Source: Acidobacteriota bacterium (GTDB taxonomy: Bacteria; Acidobacteriota; Blastocatellia; Pyrinomonadales; Pyrinomonadaceae). Taken from it: 64,000 nt of DNA. Under the pieces are notes generated by a model. The model was given only the letters and a program-made list of their open reading frames with translations, did no database searches and was not told where the DNA came from. Each line of letters opens with the position of its first letter. Within the stretch, counting starts at the first letter, position 1. Positions 18,568-26,882 of this stretch are shown piece by piece. The DNA lies in NCBI GenBank assembly GCA_016703965.1, contig JADJBB010000004.1, positions 124,001-188,000 of the forward strand, written 5' to 3'. The position numbers and the translations under genes are program-made.

Positions 18568-19575
18568 ATGAAAAAATTGGCCCTGCTGTGTCTTGGTTTT
18601 TTGGCAATGAGCGTTGCTCTGCTGAGCAGCTTTTCTGTTCGAGCGCAGGAAACAGAAACGATCAAGGTGGACACGCGGCTCGTCAGCGTACCCGTCATCG
18701 TGAGCGATCGTAACGGACGCTACGTGCCGAATCTGACTGCGGCGGATTTCACGATCCTGCAGGACGGAAAAGAACAGGATATAGAGTTTTTCGCTGCCGT
18801 CGAGGAACCGCTCACGATCGCTTTGCTCATCGATACGAGCCAGAGCACGCGCCCGGTTCTGGGCGATATCAAGGACTCGGCAAAGTCGTTCATCAAGCTA
18901 CTCACGCCAAAAGACCGGGCGATGGTCGTCACATTCGACTACGCAACACACATACTGAGCGGCCTGACATCGGATCAAAAACAGCTCGAAAGGGCGATAA
19001 AGGATGCCGAGATACCAGACCGAATGTTCGGCACGACGATGCGCGACGCTGTCTATCAAACGGTTGCTGATTCGTTTCGAGGGATCACGGGAAGAAAAGC
19101 TATCATTCTGCTGACAGATGGCAAAGACGCCGGCAGCCGCATGAACGCGACCAATCTGCTCTACCGGTTAGAAGAGAGCGACACGCTCATTTACACCGTG
19201 ATGTTCAAGACCGGCGACACCCCGCGGCAGGCTCCGATGATCTTTGGACGCGGTCGACGGGATTCTATCTTGTTCCCGCCCATGCCGCGCCGCGATCCAC
19301 GACGAGAGGCACGCGTCGAGCGAAACAACGAGATGGCTGAGGAATTCCTTCAGGAACTATCGGACACGACAGCTGGACGGTTTTATTCAAGCAAGGACGG
19401 GAAGCTGAAAAAGACTTTCGCAACGATCGTCGAAGAACTCCGATTCCAATACCGTCTCGGCTTTTACCCGCCGGAGGAAACCGCCGGAACCATTTCGCAC
19501 ACCCTGAAAGTGAAAGTCTCAAAACCAGATACCGTCGTCAGGTCGCGTTCGGGTTACAGGACTACGACGAAATAG
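18568..19575 (+). CDS. Secreted VWFA-related protein (acidobacterial TIGR03436 type)
   Basis: A 335-residue exported protein. Residues 1-27 are a signal peptide ending SVRAQ. The segment VDTRLVSVPVIVSDRNGRYV is the typical N-terminal beta-domain of TIGR03436 proteins, and PLTIALLIDTSQST (about 90-103) gives an intact DxSxS metal-binding motif of a von Willebrand A domain, followed by RKAIILLTDGKDAGSR. The C-terminus FQYRLGFYPPEE...SRSGYRTTTK is the usual ending, in which such proteins give YxLxYxP. The role is unknown; extracytoplasmic protein binding is likely. Three paralogues are in this window (24720, 26883, 43724). Confidence 0.88.
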   Translation: MKKLALLCLGFLAMSVALLSSFSVRAQETETIKVDTRLVSVPVIVSDRNGRYVPNLTAADFTILQDGKEQDIEFFAAVEEPLTIALLIDTSQSTRPVLGDIKDSAKSFIKLLTPKDRAMVVTFDYATHILSGLTSDQKQLERAIKDAEIPDRMFGTTMRDAVYQTVADSFRGITGRKAIILLTDGKDAGSRMNATNLLYRLEESDTLIYTVMFKTGDTPRQAPMIFGRGRRDSILFPPMPRRDPRREARVERNNEMAEEFLQELSDTTAGRFYSSKDGKLKKTFATIVEELRFQYRLGFYPPEETAGTISHTLKVKVSKPDTVVRSRSGYRTTTK

Positions 19576-19614
19576 AATTTTTCAGTACCGGCAACTCAGA
19601 TTCGGCATTAAGAA

Positions 19615-19727
19615 TTTTGCCCGCGAAACACGCGAAAGGACGCGAAATAGCGAAATCCTCGGAGCAATGGTGATCAAACATCCGATCTTCTTATTTCGCG
19701 CTTTTTCGCGTGTTTCGCGGGCAAAAA
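19615..19727. repeat. Inverted repeat, family E (CGCGAAA units)
   Basis: Left arm 19615-19649 (TTTTGCCCGCGAAACACGCG...) and right arm 19692-19727 (...GCGTGTTTCGCGGGCAAAAA) are inverted copies of about 34 bp. Each arm has three CGAAA units spaced 9 and 10 bp. It lies between two convergent genes and could also act as a bidirectional terminator because the outer ends are A/T runs. Confidence 0.85.
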
Positions 19728-19746
19728 ATCTTTCAGCGCTCGCTTT

Positions 19747-20598
19747 CTATTTCTTGGACTTCGCGGGGGCGTTGACCTTGTCTCCAAGATTTTCTTCGGG
19801 CGCGGCGTTCGGGTTGGCTAGCGGAAAAGTAAGGCGTTTACCCTGCATTACGTACGAACTGCCGTTCCATTTATAGCGGGTGCGGGTAAAGTATGTCGGG
19901 CAGCAGAGCTGCTCCTCGTCGCCCGTGATACGTCCGGTCTCAACCGGCCCGAGCAGAAAGCGGTCCTGGCCGTAGAGCTCGACGACCAACTCGCCGGCAT
20001 CGGCACGAATGTCCTTCAAACCGCCGTCGGAACGGTCACCCGTGCGGAAAAACCACATTAGCTCGGGCTTCCCGCCTTCCCATTCGTATATGTAAGCCAC
20101 CTGCGGGATCGCAGCTCCGCCGGTCTCGATCTTTAGAACGACGACCGCTTCGTCCTCACCGTCGCTGTTTACATCAAGATACTTGACCGTGACAAAAGAC
20201 AATCCGATGCGCCGGGCCGCCTTACGATCGGCCTTTTCTTCCGGGGTCATATCGTCCTTAACGTCGACCGAAACCGGCGGAACGCGGCCATTGACCAGCT
20301 TGATCTCGCTTCCATCCGGATTTTCCCAACCGCGGGGCAGCTCGTATGAGAAGTTCTTAAAATCGAACTTTCCGATCGGCGAATTTGTGGTCTTACCGCT
20401 GTCGCTGAGCAGTTCTTTTTGCAAATTCGGAATAGCGGACGAGGGCGTTGCCGCAGGCTCAGGTGATGGAGCCGGCGGAACGGCGGCGACGGGAGCCTCG
20501 ACGTTCTTAGGCGTTTCGACCTTGGCCGTGCAGGAATTGCTCGCAATGCACGCGCCGAGGAACAGGATCGAGATACTGCTTCGAAAAATAAATCCCAT
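19747..20598 (-). CDS. Hypothetical secreted lipoprotein
   Basis: A 283-residue protein with an N-terminal signal (ISILFLGAC as a plausible lipobox, Cys17), a Pro/Ala-rich linker (about 32-55), and a globular region. Segments such as SFVTVKYLDVNSDGEDEAVV and IYEWEGGKPELMWFFRTGDR look like FG-GAP/VCBS-type calcium-binding turns (DVNSDGEDE), known in secreted proteins that compare stored and measured quantities; I do not claim a specific family. It is followed by ettA's end 27 bp upstream on the same strand, so the two could be co-transcribed. Confidence 0.75.
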   Translation of the reverse strand: MGFIFRSSISILFLGACIASNSCTAKVETPKNVEAPVAAVPPAPSPEPAATPSSAIPNLQKELLSDSGKTTNSPIGKFDFKNFSYELPRGWENPDGSEIKLVNGRVPPVSVDVKDDMTPEEKADRKAARRIGLSFVTVKYLDVNSDGEDEAVVVLKIETGGAAIPQVAYIYEWEGGKPELMWFFRTGDRSDGGLKDIRADAGELVVELYGQDRFLLGPVETGRITGDEEQLCCPTYFTRTRYKWNGSSYVMQGKRLTFPLANPNAAPEENLGDKVNAPAKSKK

Positions 20599-20625
20599 TG
20601 AAAATCTCTAGTGCCCGCTCTCCGG

Positions 20626-22308
20626 TTATGCTCGGGTCAAACTGCGATACTTGATCCGATGCGGCTGGTCGGCGTCGTGGCCGAGACGGCGTTTGCGGTC
20701 TGCCTCGTATTCGCTATAGTTGCCGTCAAAATACTCGACATGGCTGTCGCCCTCGAACGCCAGGATGTGCGTCGCGATGCGATCCAAAAACCAGCGATCG
20801 TGCGATATTACGACAGCGCAGCCGCCAAAGTTTTCGAGCGATTCTTCGAGTGCACGCATCGTATTGACGTCGATATCGTTGGTCGGCTCATCAAGCAGAA
20901 TGACATTCGCACCCGATTTCAGCATCTTGGCGAGGTGAACGCGGTTGCGCTCGCCGCCCGAAAGTTGGCCGACAAATTTTTGCTGATCGGCACCGGAGAA
21001 ATTGAATTTCGAGACGTAAGTTCTCGCATTCATCTCGCGCTTGCCGAGCATGACAAAATCGAGCCCGTCGGCGATCTCATCGAACACCGTCTTTTCATCA
21101 TTCAGGCTGTCACGCGACTGATCGACGTAACCAAGCTTTACCGTCTCGCCCACTTTGAACGTTCCCGAATCAGGTTGATCCTGACCGGTGATAAGGCGGA
21201 AAAGCGTAGTTTTACCTGCACCATTCGGGCCGATGACGCCGACGATACCGCCCTTCGGCAGCGAGAATTCAAGATTTTCGAAAAGCACCTTGTCGTCATA
21301 ACCTTTTGAGACGCCGTGAGCCTCAATGACGATATCACCTAGCCGCGGACCGGGCGGGATGTAGATCTCGAGCGTGTCGGCACGCTCCTCGGATTTGGTA
21401 GCGACGAGTTCTTCGTAATCTTTGATACGCGCCTTTGATTTAGCGTGGCGGCCCTTCGTGCCCATTCTTATCCACTCGAGTTCGCGGTCGAGCGTTTTCT
21501 GCAGTTTGTCTTCGCTGCGTGATTCTTGAGCAAGCCGGGCACTCTTTTGTTCGAGCCACGAGGTGTAATTGCCCTCGTACGGGATGCCGCGGCCGTGGTC
21601 GAGTTCGAGGATCCAGCCGGCGACGTTGTCGAGGAAGTAGCGATCGTGTGTGACGGCGATGATCGTGCCCTCGTACTTCTGCAAATGAAGCTCAAGCCAG
21701 CCGACAGTCTCAGCATCAAGGTGGTTCGTCGGCTCATCGAGCAGCAGAACGTCTGGCTTTTGCAGCAAAAGACGGCATAACGCGACGCGGCGTTTTTCAC
21801 CACCTGAAAGGTTCTTAATGACCGTATTTGGCGGCGGGCAGCGAAGTGCATCCATCGCCATCTCAAGCCGTGAATCGAGATCCCAAGCGTCGGCGTGATC
21901 GAGCTTTTCCTGCACTTCGCCCTGGCGTTCGATGAGTTTTGTCATCTCATCATCGTCCATCGGTTCGGCAAATTTGGCGTTGATCTCTTCGTATTCTTTC
22001 AACAGATCGACGGTCGACTGTACCGCTTCCTCAACGATCTGCTGCACGGTCTTGGTCTCGTCAAGCTTCGGCTCCTGCTCAAGATAGCCGACCGAATAGC
22101 CCTTAGAAAAAACGACCTCGCCATTAAAATCCGTGTCCGTCCCTGCAATAATGCGAAGCAAACTAGATTTACCCGCGCCATTGAGGCCCAGCACACCGAT
22201 CTTCGCACCGTAAAAGAACGACATATAAATGTCCTTCAGGACAGGCTTTTTGTCGTAAAACTTTGATAAATTGACCATCGAAAAGATGATCTTATTTGGT
22301 TCTGCCAT
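20626..22308 (-). CDS. ettA: Energy-dependent translational throttle protein EttA (ABC-F)
   Basis: EttA is a cytoplasmic ABC-F ATPase that binds the ribosomal E site and gates the first translocation step according to ATP/ADP ratio. The 560-residue protein has two ABC domains: Walker A GLNGAGKSS (about 41-49) and GPNGAGKTT, signatures NLSGGEKRRVALCRLLL and QLSGGERNRVHLAKML, and Walker B LLLDEPTNHLDAETV and ILLDEPTNDIDV. The arm and linker region KLQKTLDRELEWIRMGTKGR is typical of EttA. No membrane segments, as expected. Confidence 0.95.
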   Translation of the reverse strand: MAEPNKIIFSMVNLSKFYDKKPVLKDIYMSFFYGAKIGVLGLNGAGKSSLLRIIAGTDTDFNGEVVFSKGYSVGYLEQEPKLDETKTVQQIVEEAVQSTVDLLKEYEEINAKFAEPMDDDEMTKLIERQGEVQEKLDHADAWDLDSRLEMAMDALRCPPPNTVIKNLSGGEKRRVALCRLLLQKPDVLLLDEPTNHLDAETVGWLELHLQKYEGTIIAVTHDRYFLDNVAGWILELDHGRGIPYEGNYTSWLEQKSARLAQESRSEDKLQKTLDRELEWIRMGTKGRHAKSKARIKDYEELVATKSEERADTLEIYIPPGPRLGDIVIEAHGVSKGYDDKVLFENLEFSLPKGGIVGVIGPNGAGKTTLFRLITGQDQPDSGTFKVGETVKLGYVDQSRDSLNDEKTVFDEIADGLDFVMLGKREMNARTYVSKFNFSGADQQKFVGQLSGGERNRVHLAKMLKSGANVILLDEPTNDIDVNTMRALEESLENFGGCAVVISHDRWFLDRIATHILAFEGDSHVEYFDGNYSEYEADRKRRLGHDADQPHRIKYRSLTRA

Positions 22309-22318
22309 AATTATTTTT

Positions 22319-22347
22319 TCCCGCGAAATACGCGAAAAGACGCGAAT
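22319..22347. repeat. Single arm of repeat family E
   Basis: TCCCGCGAAATACGCGAAAA followed by GACGCGAA, three CGCGAA units at 9-10 bp spacing, directly upstream of ettA. It matches one arm of the inverted repeat at 19615-19727; no mate is visible nearby. Confidence 0.7.
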
Positions 22348-22371
22348 GGAAGCGGATTCGGAATCTTTTGA

Positions 22372-22614
22372 TTAAAGCCCGAGTCGGTCTAGAAGTTCAT
22401 CTCGCCCGATCTCGTGATGACGGGCAATGTCAGCAAGTATGCCCGAAAGCGTGCCTATTTTGATCGGATCGTGGGCTGGAACAGTTACATGATGTTCGCC
22501 ATTCACGATGGTCGTAAGACGAATGTGGCTGCCCGACTGCCGCGATATTTCGTAACCGAGCGCATTTAACGCTCGGGCAAGCGAGACACCGCTGATGTCC
22601 CGAGGCAATTTCAT
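22372..22614 (-). CDS. hicA: HicA-type mRNA interferase toxin
   Basis: An 80-residue double-stranded-RNA-binding-fold protein of the YcfA/HicA family, which cleaves mRNA when free of antitoxin. MKLPRDISGVSLARALNALG then YEISRQSGSHIRLTT contains the family's GSH motif with the catalytic histidine (about H30), followed by HHVTVPAHDPIKIGTLSGIL. Its ATG overlaps the TGA of hicB by one codon frame (ATGA), so the two are translationally coupled, with the antitoxin first. The order is hicB-hicA, the reverse of canonical E. coli hicAB. Confidence 0.88.
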   Translation of the reverse strand: MKLPRDISGVSLARALNALGYEISRQSGSHIRLTTIVNGEHHVTVPAHDPIKIGTLSGILADIARHHEIGRDELLDRLGL

Positions 22615-22817
22615 GCAGCGAGCACTTCCTCGCTGACGAAATGAAGCCTGATCATCTTCGGCTTACTTGCCGGCTCGAAATGACAATCGACAGCGTCGCG
22701 TATATTTGCCCTTAATTCTTCGACAGTTTCACCTTGAGTGAAAATTGACTCACCCAGGGCCTTAGCGTTGTAGCCGCCTTCAATGTCTTCTTCAACTAGA
22801 AATATGATCTCGTTCAT
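22611..22817 (-). CDS. hicB: HicB-type antitoxin, short form
   Basis: A 68-residue protein with the HicB partial RNase H fold: FLVEEDIEGGYNAKALGESI, FTQGETVEELRANIRDAVD and CHFEPASKPKMIRLHFV. Full-length HicB proteins have a C-terminal HTH or RHH DNA-binding domain; none is present here, so autoregulation would need another protein or is absent. It overlaps hicA by 4 bp. Confidence 0.88.
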   Translation of the reverse strand: MNEIIFLVEEDIEGGYNAKALGESIFTQGETVEELRANIRDAVDCHFEPASKPKMIRLHFVSEEVLAA

Positions 22818-22874
22818 TGATATATCAAATTATAGACTATTGACACTGGAAAACGGTTTTTGCCGTCACCCTGC

Positions 22875-23480
22875 TCATTTCTTTTTCTTCTGGAACCAGT
22901 CTTTCCACCAGTTCTGAAGTTGGTGCCGATTCTTTTGTTCTGAGACGTAGTTGAAGTAGGCATAAATACCGTTAGTTTCCCACTCCTTCTCCGCCTTTGG
23001 TGGAAGCATCTCCAACATCAGTTTTACCCATTCCAAGTCGTCATTCGAGGCGATGTCAAGAAGTGTAATTATTGCAGTATCTCCAACTGCGTAATGCTGC
23101 CACGTCGGAACCGAATATCTCGGATCTGAAATTTTTCTGCTGTCCGTTATTTTGTTAATAAGACACGGAATTGCCTCGTCTCCCTTCAAGATAAGCGATT
23201 CGTAGATCGGATCAGTTTCCTCGGGCACCCGATTTGGAATGACCTTGATATCTTCCAACTTATTACATAATTGATCTGCTTTTAAACTGCTTATTTCAAT
23301 CGGAATAGGTGGTTTTATCTTTTCCGGAACTGGCGTTTTAAAAGTTGGAGCAGGACCCATCTCCCTACTCAACTCTTTCTGAGAACCACATCCAATCAGT
23401 AAACAAATACCAAGAGAGAACGCGATTAATCTAGTTAAACGCCTCCGGAAAAACAAGTTAGCGGGTGGTGATTCGGTCAT
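22875..23480 (-). CDS. Hypothetical lipoprotein
   Basis: A 201-residue protein with a signal peptide and lipobox LLIGCGS (Cys31), then a Pro-rich segment (PAPTFKTPVPEKIKPPIPIE) and a helical region with TWQHYAVGDTAIITLLDIAS. The segment DEAIPCLINKITDSRKISDP resembles a HEAT-like helix pair, but I cannot name a family. Base composition is A/T-richer than its neighbours. It is preceded by a degenerate copy of a family D palindrome (about 23491-23515). Confidence 0.65.
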   Translation of the reverse strand: MTESPPANLFFRRRLTRLIAFSLGICLLIGCGSQKELSREMGPAPTFKTPVPEKIKPPIPIEISSLKADQLCNKLEDIKVIPNRVPEETDPIYESLILKGDEAIPCLINKITDSRKISDPRYSVPTWQHYAVGDTAIITLLDIASNDDLEWVKLMLEMLPPKAEKEWETNGIYAYFNYVSEQKNRHQLQNWWKDWFQKKKK

Positions 23481-23527
23481 TTCGTTCCGGGTTCGTGGGT
23501 TTCACCCATGACTAAATTTTAAAGTCC

Positions 23528-24644
23528 CTACGCGGTGATTTTGACAGTTCTAATAGAACATTTTTCAATCCGATTCCGCTTCACCTCAAACCCAATTCCC
23601 GGCCCTTCCGGTGCGGTGATCGTTCCCTGGGGCGAAACCTCGACCGCTGGTTCGATGATGTCTTCGTGCCAGTATCTTTTCGAGGGCGGAGACGTCGCCG
23701 GGCATGGTGTAGCCGGCAAGGGTTGAGATTGCGATGTTGTGGGCACGGCCGATACCGGATTCGAGCATGCCGCCGCACCAGACTGGCATTCCGTTTTCGC
23801 GGCAGACTTTTTCTACTAGTTTGGATTGAGTGTGGCCGCCGACGCGGCCATTCTTCAAATTAATAATTTTGCCGGACTTTAGCTCTATGGCCTTGCGGGC
23901 GTCTTCGGGAGATTTTATCGGTTCGTCGAGGCAGATCGGGGTATTGATCTGGGCCTGGAGCTTCGCGTGGTCGATGATGTCGTCGTACGGCAGCGGCTGT
24001 TCGAGCATCATGAGGTTAAATTCGTCGAGGCTCTTGAGCAGGTCAATATCGGCAAGCGTATAGGCGGAATTCGCGTCGCCCATAAGCAGAATATCGCCAA
24101 ATTCTGCCCGGACCGCTTTTATCACATCGTAATCCCACGATGGCGAGATCTTTATCTTGATGCGTTTGTAACCGGCTTCGACCTCGACACGGATCTTTTC
24201 CAGCAGTTGAGCGACATTGTCCTGAATACCGATCGAAACGCCGCATTCGATCGTTTGATTGACGCCGCCGAGGTGCCGCCAGAGCGGGACGCCGAGCTTT
24301 TTGGCTTCGAGATCCCAGCAGGCAGTTTCGATCCCGGCCTTTGCCATGCGGTGGCCGCGTGCCCATTTCATCGCGCCCCAAACGTCCGCCGCCGTGTTAA
24401 ACTCCTTACCAACGACCATCGGAGCCAGAATTCGCTCCGCCGTCACCCACGCCGAATCGGTCCACTCGTCGGAATACCCTGGCGATTCCCCACAGGTGAT
24501 CTCACCCCAGCCTTCGCCGCCATCCTCATCCTCGACACGCACCAAAATGATGCGGCGTTCATACGTCCGGCCAAAGCTGGTTTCGAAAAAATGGACTAAC
24601 GGGAGATTTATCTCAGTGAGTTCTACAGATTTGATCTTACGCAT
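23528..24644 (-). CDS. menC: o-Succinylbenzoate synthase/N-acylamino-acid racemase family enzyme, with a one-base frameshift
   Basis: An enolase-superfamily enzyme of the OSBS/NSAR group (menaquinone synthesis or N-acylamino-acid racemisation). The N-terminal capping domain (MRKIKSVELTEINLPLVHFF) is followed by the barrel with KIKISPSWD (catalytic Lys pair), LMGDANSAYT, MLEQPLPYDD and CLDEPIKSP as metal ligands, and IINLKNGRVGG. The frame reads to MPGDVSAL and then diverges; the correct ending SKRYWHEDIIEPAVEVS...VKITA is in the next frame. One extra base in the GGG run at 23684-23686 (plus strand) explains it; the repaired protein is 371 residues, the normal length. As with tuf, sequencing error or recent mutation are both possible. 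Confidence 0.88.
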
Positions 24645-24719
24645 GGCGGCAAAAGGATTAGGTTAGTGTTTGCGAGAGGAAAATGCAATTTGCTCACCAG
24701 ATAATGCATTCGTTCGCGT

Positions 24720-26861
24720 TCAGCCCACGATCTCAAATTGCAGTGCCTGCGTTGATGTCTTCGGCTTTTTAGGATCCGATTCGTCGGTGACGATGACCTG
24801 CAGGATGTAATCGCCGGGAATCATTTTGCTGCCCAGCGAGATCGCCCGCGTCGCTCGCAGGTGTTGAAGATCTGTTTGCCCAAGCAATTCTATTGGCGTT
24901 GTTTTACCGTCGAGAACGAGCTTGCCGTCACTGAAAACGCGAATGCGCGTCGTTAGTCTCGGCTGCTTTGCCTGGTCGAGTTTGGCATTATACACCTCGA
25001 AACCGAACCGCATCACCGAGCCGATCTTTACGCGGCGAAGCGCGGTGTCGGTCATCGGATTCGACTCGTATGTTGCCGTGTTTGAGGATGTGGCGTTTCG
25101 CCAAGCTTCTTCGCTAAGATTTTCGATCACAACGCTCGATATCGTGAGCCGCTTTTTCTTCAGATCGGGAACCTCGATAAATTGGCTCGCTGAACCCAGC
25201 TTTCCGCCCTGCGTGTCGCGGATCGCGACGCGGTATTGATAGGCTCCGGGCTTTTTGACCGGAAAGAGAAAATGATAAACAAATCCCTCGCTCAGCATTC
25301 GCTTATAAGCGTCGGGTTTGACCGTCAGCGTGTAGGATTTGCCGAGCTGATCGACCGGTTGGCCATTGTCGCCGAAGCTCATCGCCAGCACCTCGAAAAC
25401 AGCCTTCTTTTGTCCGTTGTCGGCGTCGGTGAATTTCAGATCGGCAGCGTTCACGTGAAGCAGCGAACGAACATAGGAAACGCCTTTTGTATCATTGCCG
25501 AACAGCGCGTTCAGCCGCAGATTGATCCCGCTGACTGAAAACGGCGAGACAAGCGCGTATTCGAGCTGGCCGAGCGTCGGGTTCGCGTTCGCCGGCGGCG
25601 GCGGCTTTTCGCGATCGGCTACGTTGAAGAAGCCGCTGCGGTAACGCGCCTTTGCTCCCGCGCGAAGAACCTTGACGTCGATCTTGTTAAATCGCAATTT
25701 CGCCGCGTCAAAGGTATCGGTATCCGGCTCATAGGTAACGAGATAGTAGCTTTGATCCTCTAAAACCTTGCCGATGCCGCCGGTGATATCGTTGTTGTTA
25801 ACGAGAGCAAACCCGCCCGTTTCCTCTGAAATATATCTGAGCGACGCCTGCGTATCGTTAAGCTTTGTCCTCCGTTCGGACATTGCCGCATCTACGTCCT
25901 GCGCCGTACGGCCGCTTGTGTCATCGGCCGCGGTCAAGCCCGTGTAGACGAGGCCTCGCGGGTCGATCGAATAGACGATGACTGAGGCCCGATTAGCGTT
26001 CTCGATCAGCCGCTGGATCGGGTCGAGCGAACGCGAGCCTTCGGCAAAACCTTCGGCGTTTGTATTCGTAAGGGCAAAGCCCTCGGAAAAGAAAACGACC
26101 GATTTTCTTCCCGGCAATTCGCTCATGCCGTTGACGACATATTCCAGAGCCCCAAGCGCCCCGGTAGCAAAATAGCTCTCGCGAAAATCGTTGAATTCCC
26201 GCTCGACGCCTTCGGCAGTGCGTTCACCGGCTTCAGGCTCGGGTGCATCGGGATCGGCGGGCAGTACGGACTGAAGCGGAGCGAAAGCGCTGATGCCGCC
26301 ATTTCCGAGCGGATTCCACTTGACCTTTTCGATCGCCGCGTAAAGGATGCGTTTGTCAGATGTAAATTGCTGAAGGGCTCCGATGCCTGCCCCGGTTCGG
26401 ATTATCGCGACGAGGTCGCCATCCACCATTTGTTCATCGACGAATTTCTTGAGTGCCCGGCGTGTTTGATACGCACTTTCGAAGGAAAGCGTGAGGTCAT
26501 CGACCACCAGGGCGAACGTCCGGCGAACCTGCTCAGCCTTTAGCTGCGTTGGCGGCGGAGCGATCGCACCTTTATCGATCTGTTCAGGTTTAACGGCTGG
26601 CTGGCGGGCGGCACCAGAGATGAAGGTCAATCCCGTGATCTTTTGCTTTTGGCCGTTCTCGTAAAGCTCGATCTCGTCCGGCCGCAGATCGGCGATGGGT
26701 TTGCCCCTTGCATCGAGCACCGTAACGTCGAGGCGTATCAGGTTGGTGGATATCTTGACGACGTCACTGTCATTCGGCTTGGGGCTCGGCGTTGGTGTTT
26801 GTCCAAACGTTTGAGTGGCGGCCGCCAGAAAAAGCAGCAAAAAAACAACACAACTTTTCAT
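24720..26861 (-). CDS. Large secreted VWFA-related protein (TIGR03436 type)
   Basis: A 713-residue exported protein. Signal peptide 1-20 (MKSCVVFLLLFLAAATQTFG), Pro/Ser linker, the TIGR03436 segment ISTNLIRLDVTVLDARGKPI, then a VWA domain beginning RRTFALVVDDLTLSFESAYQ in which the usual DxSxS is replaced by DDLTLS, and GRKSVVFFSEGFALT. YYLVTYEPDTDTFDAAKLRF ends the VWA part; the C-terminal 280 residues are beta-rich, with SQFIEVPDLKKKRLTISSVV. The protein is a clear paralogue of the next gene upstream (26883-29069), 21 bp away, so the pair is probably one operon from a tandem duplication. Confidence 0.88.
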   Translation of the reverse strand: MKSCVVFLLLFLAAATQTFGQTPTPSPKPNDSDVVKISTNLIRLDVTVLDARGKPIADLRPDEIELYENGQKQKITGLTFISGAARQPAVKPEQIDKGAIAPPPTQLKAEQVRRTFALVVDDLTLSFESAYQTRRALKKFVDEQMVDGDLVAIIRTGAGIGALQQFTSDKRILYAAIEKVKWNPLGNGGISAFAPLQSVLPADPDAPEPEAGERTAEGVEREFNDFRESYFATGALGALEYVVNGMSELPGRKSVVFFSEGFALTNTNAEGFAEGSRSLDPIQRLIENANRASVIVYSIDPRGLVYTGLTAADDTSGRTAQDVDAAMSERRTKLNDTQASLRYISEETGGFALVNNNDITGGIGKVLEDQSYYLVTYEPDTDTFDAAKLRFNKIDVKVLRAGAKARYRSGFFNVADREKPPPPANANPTLGQLEYALVSPFSVSGINLRLNALFGNDTKGVSYVRSLLHVNAADLKFTDADNGQKKAVFEVLAMSFGDNGQPVDQLGKSYTLTVKPDAYKRMLSEGFVYHFLFPVKKPGAYQYRVAIRDTQGGKLGSASQFIEVPDLKKKRLTISSVVIENLSEEAWRNATSSNTATYESNPMTDTALRRVKIGSVMRFGFEVYNAKLDQAKQPRLTTRIRVFSDGKLVLDGKTTPIELLGQTDLQHLRATRAISLGSKMIPGDYILQVIVTDESDPKKPKTSTQALQFEIVG

Positions 26862-26882
26862 TTAGGCCTTTGTCTCCGGGAA

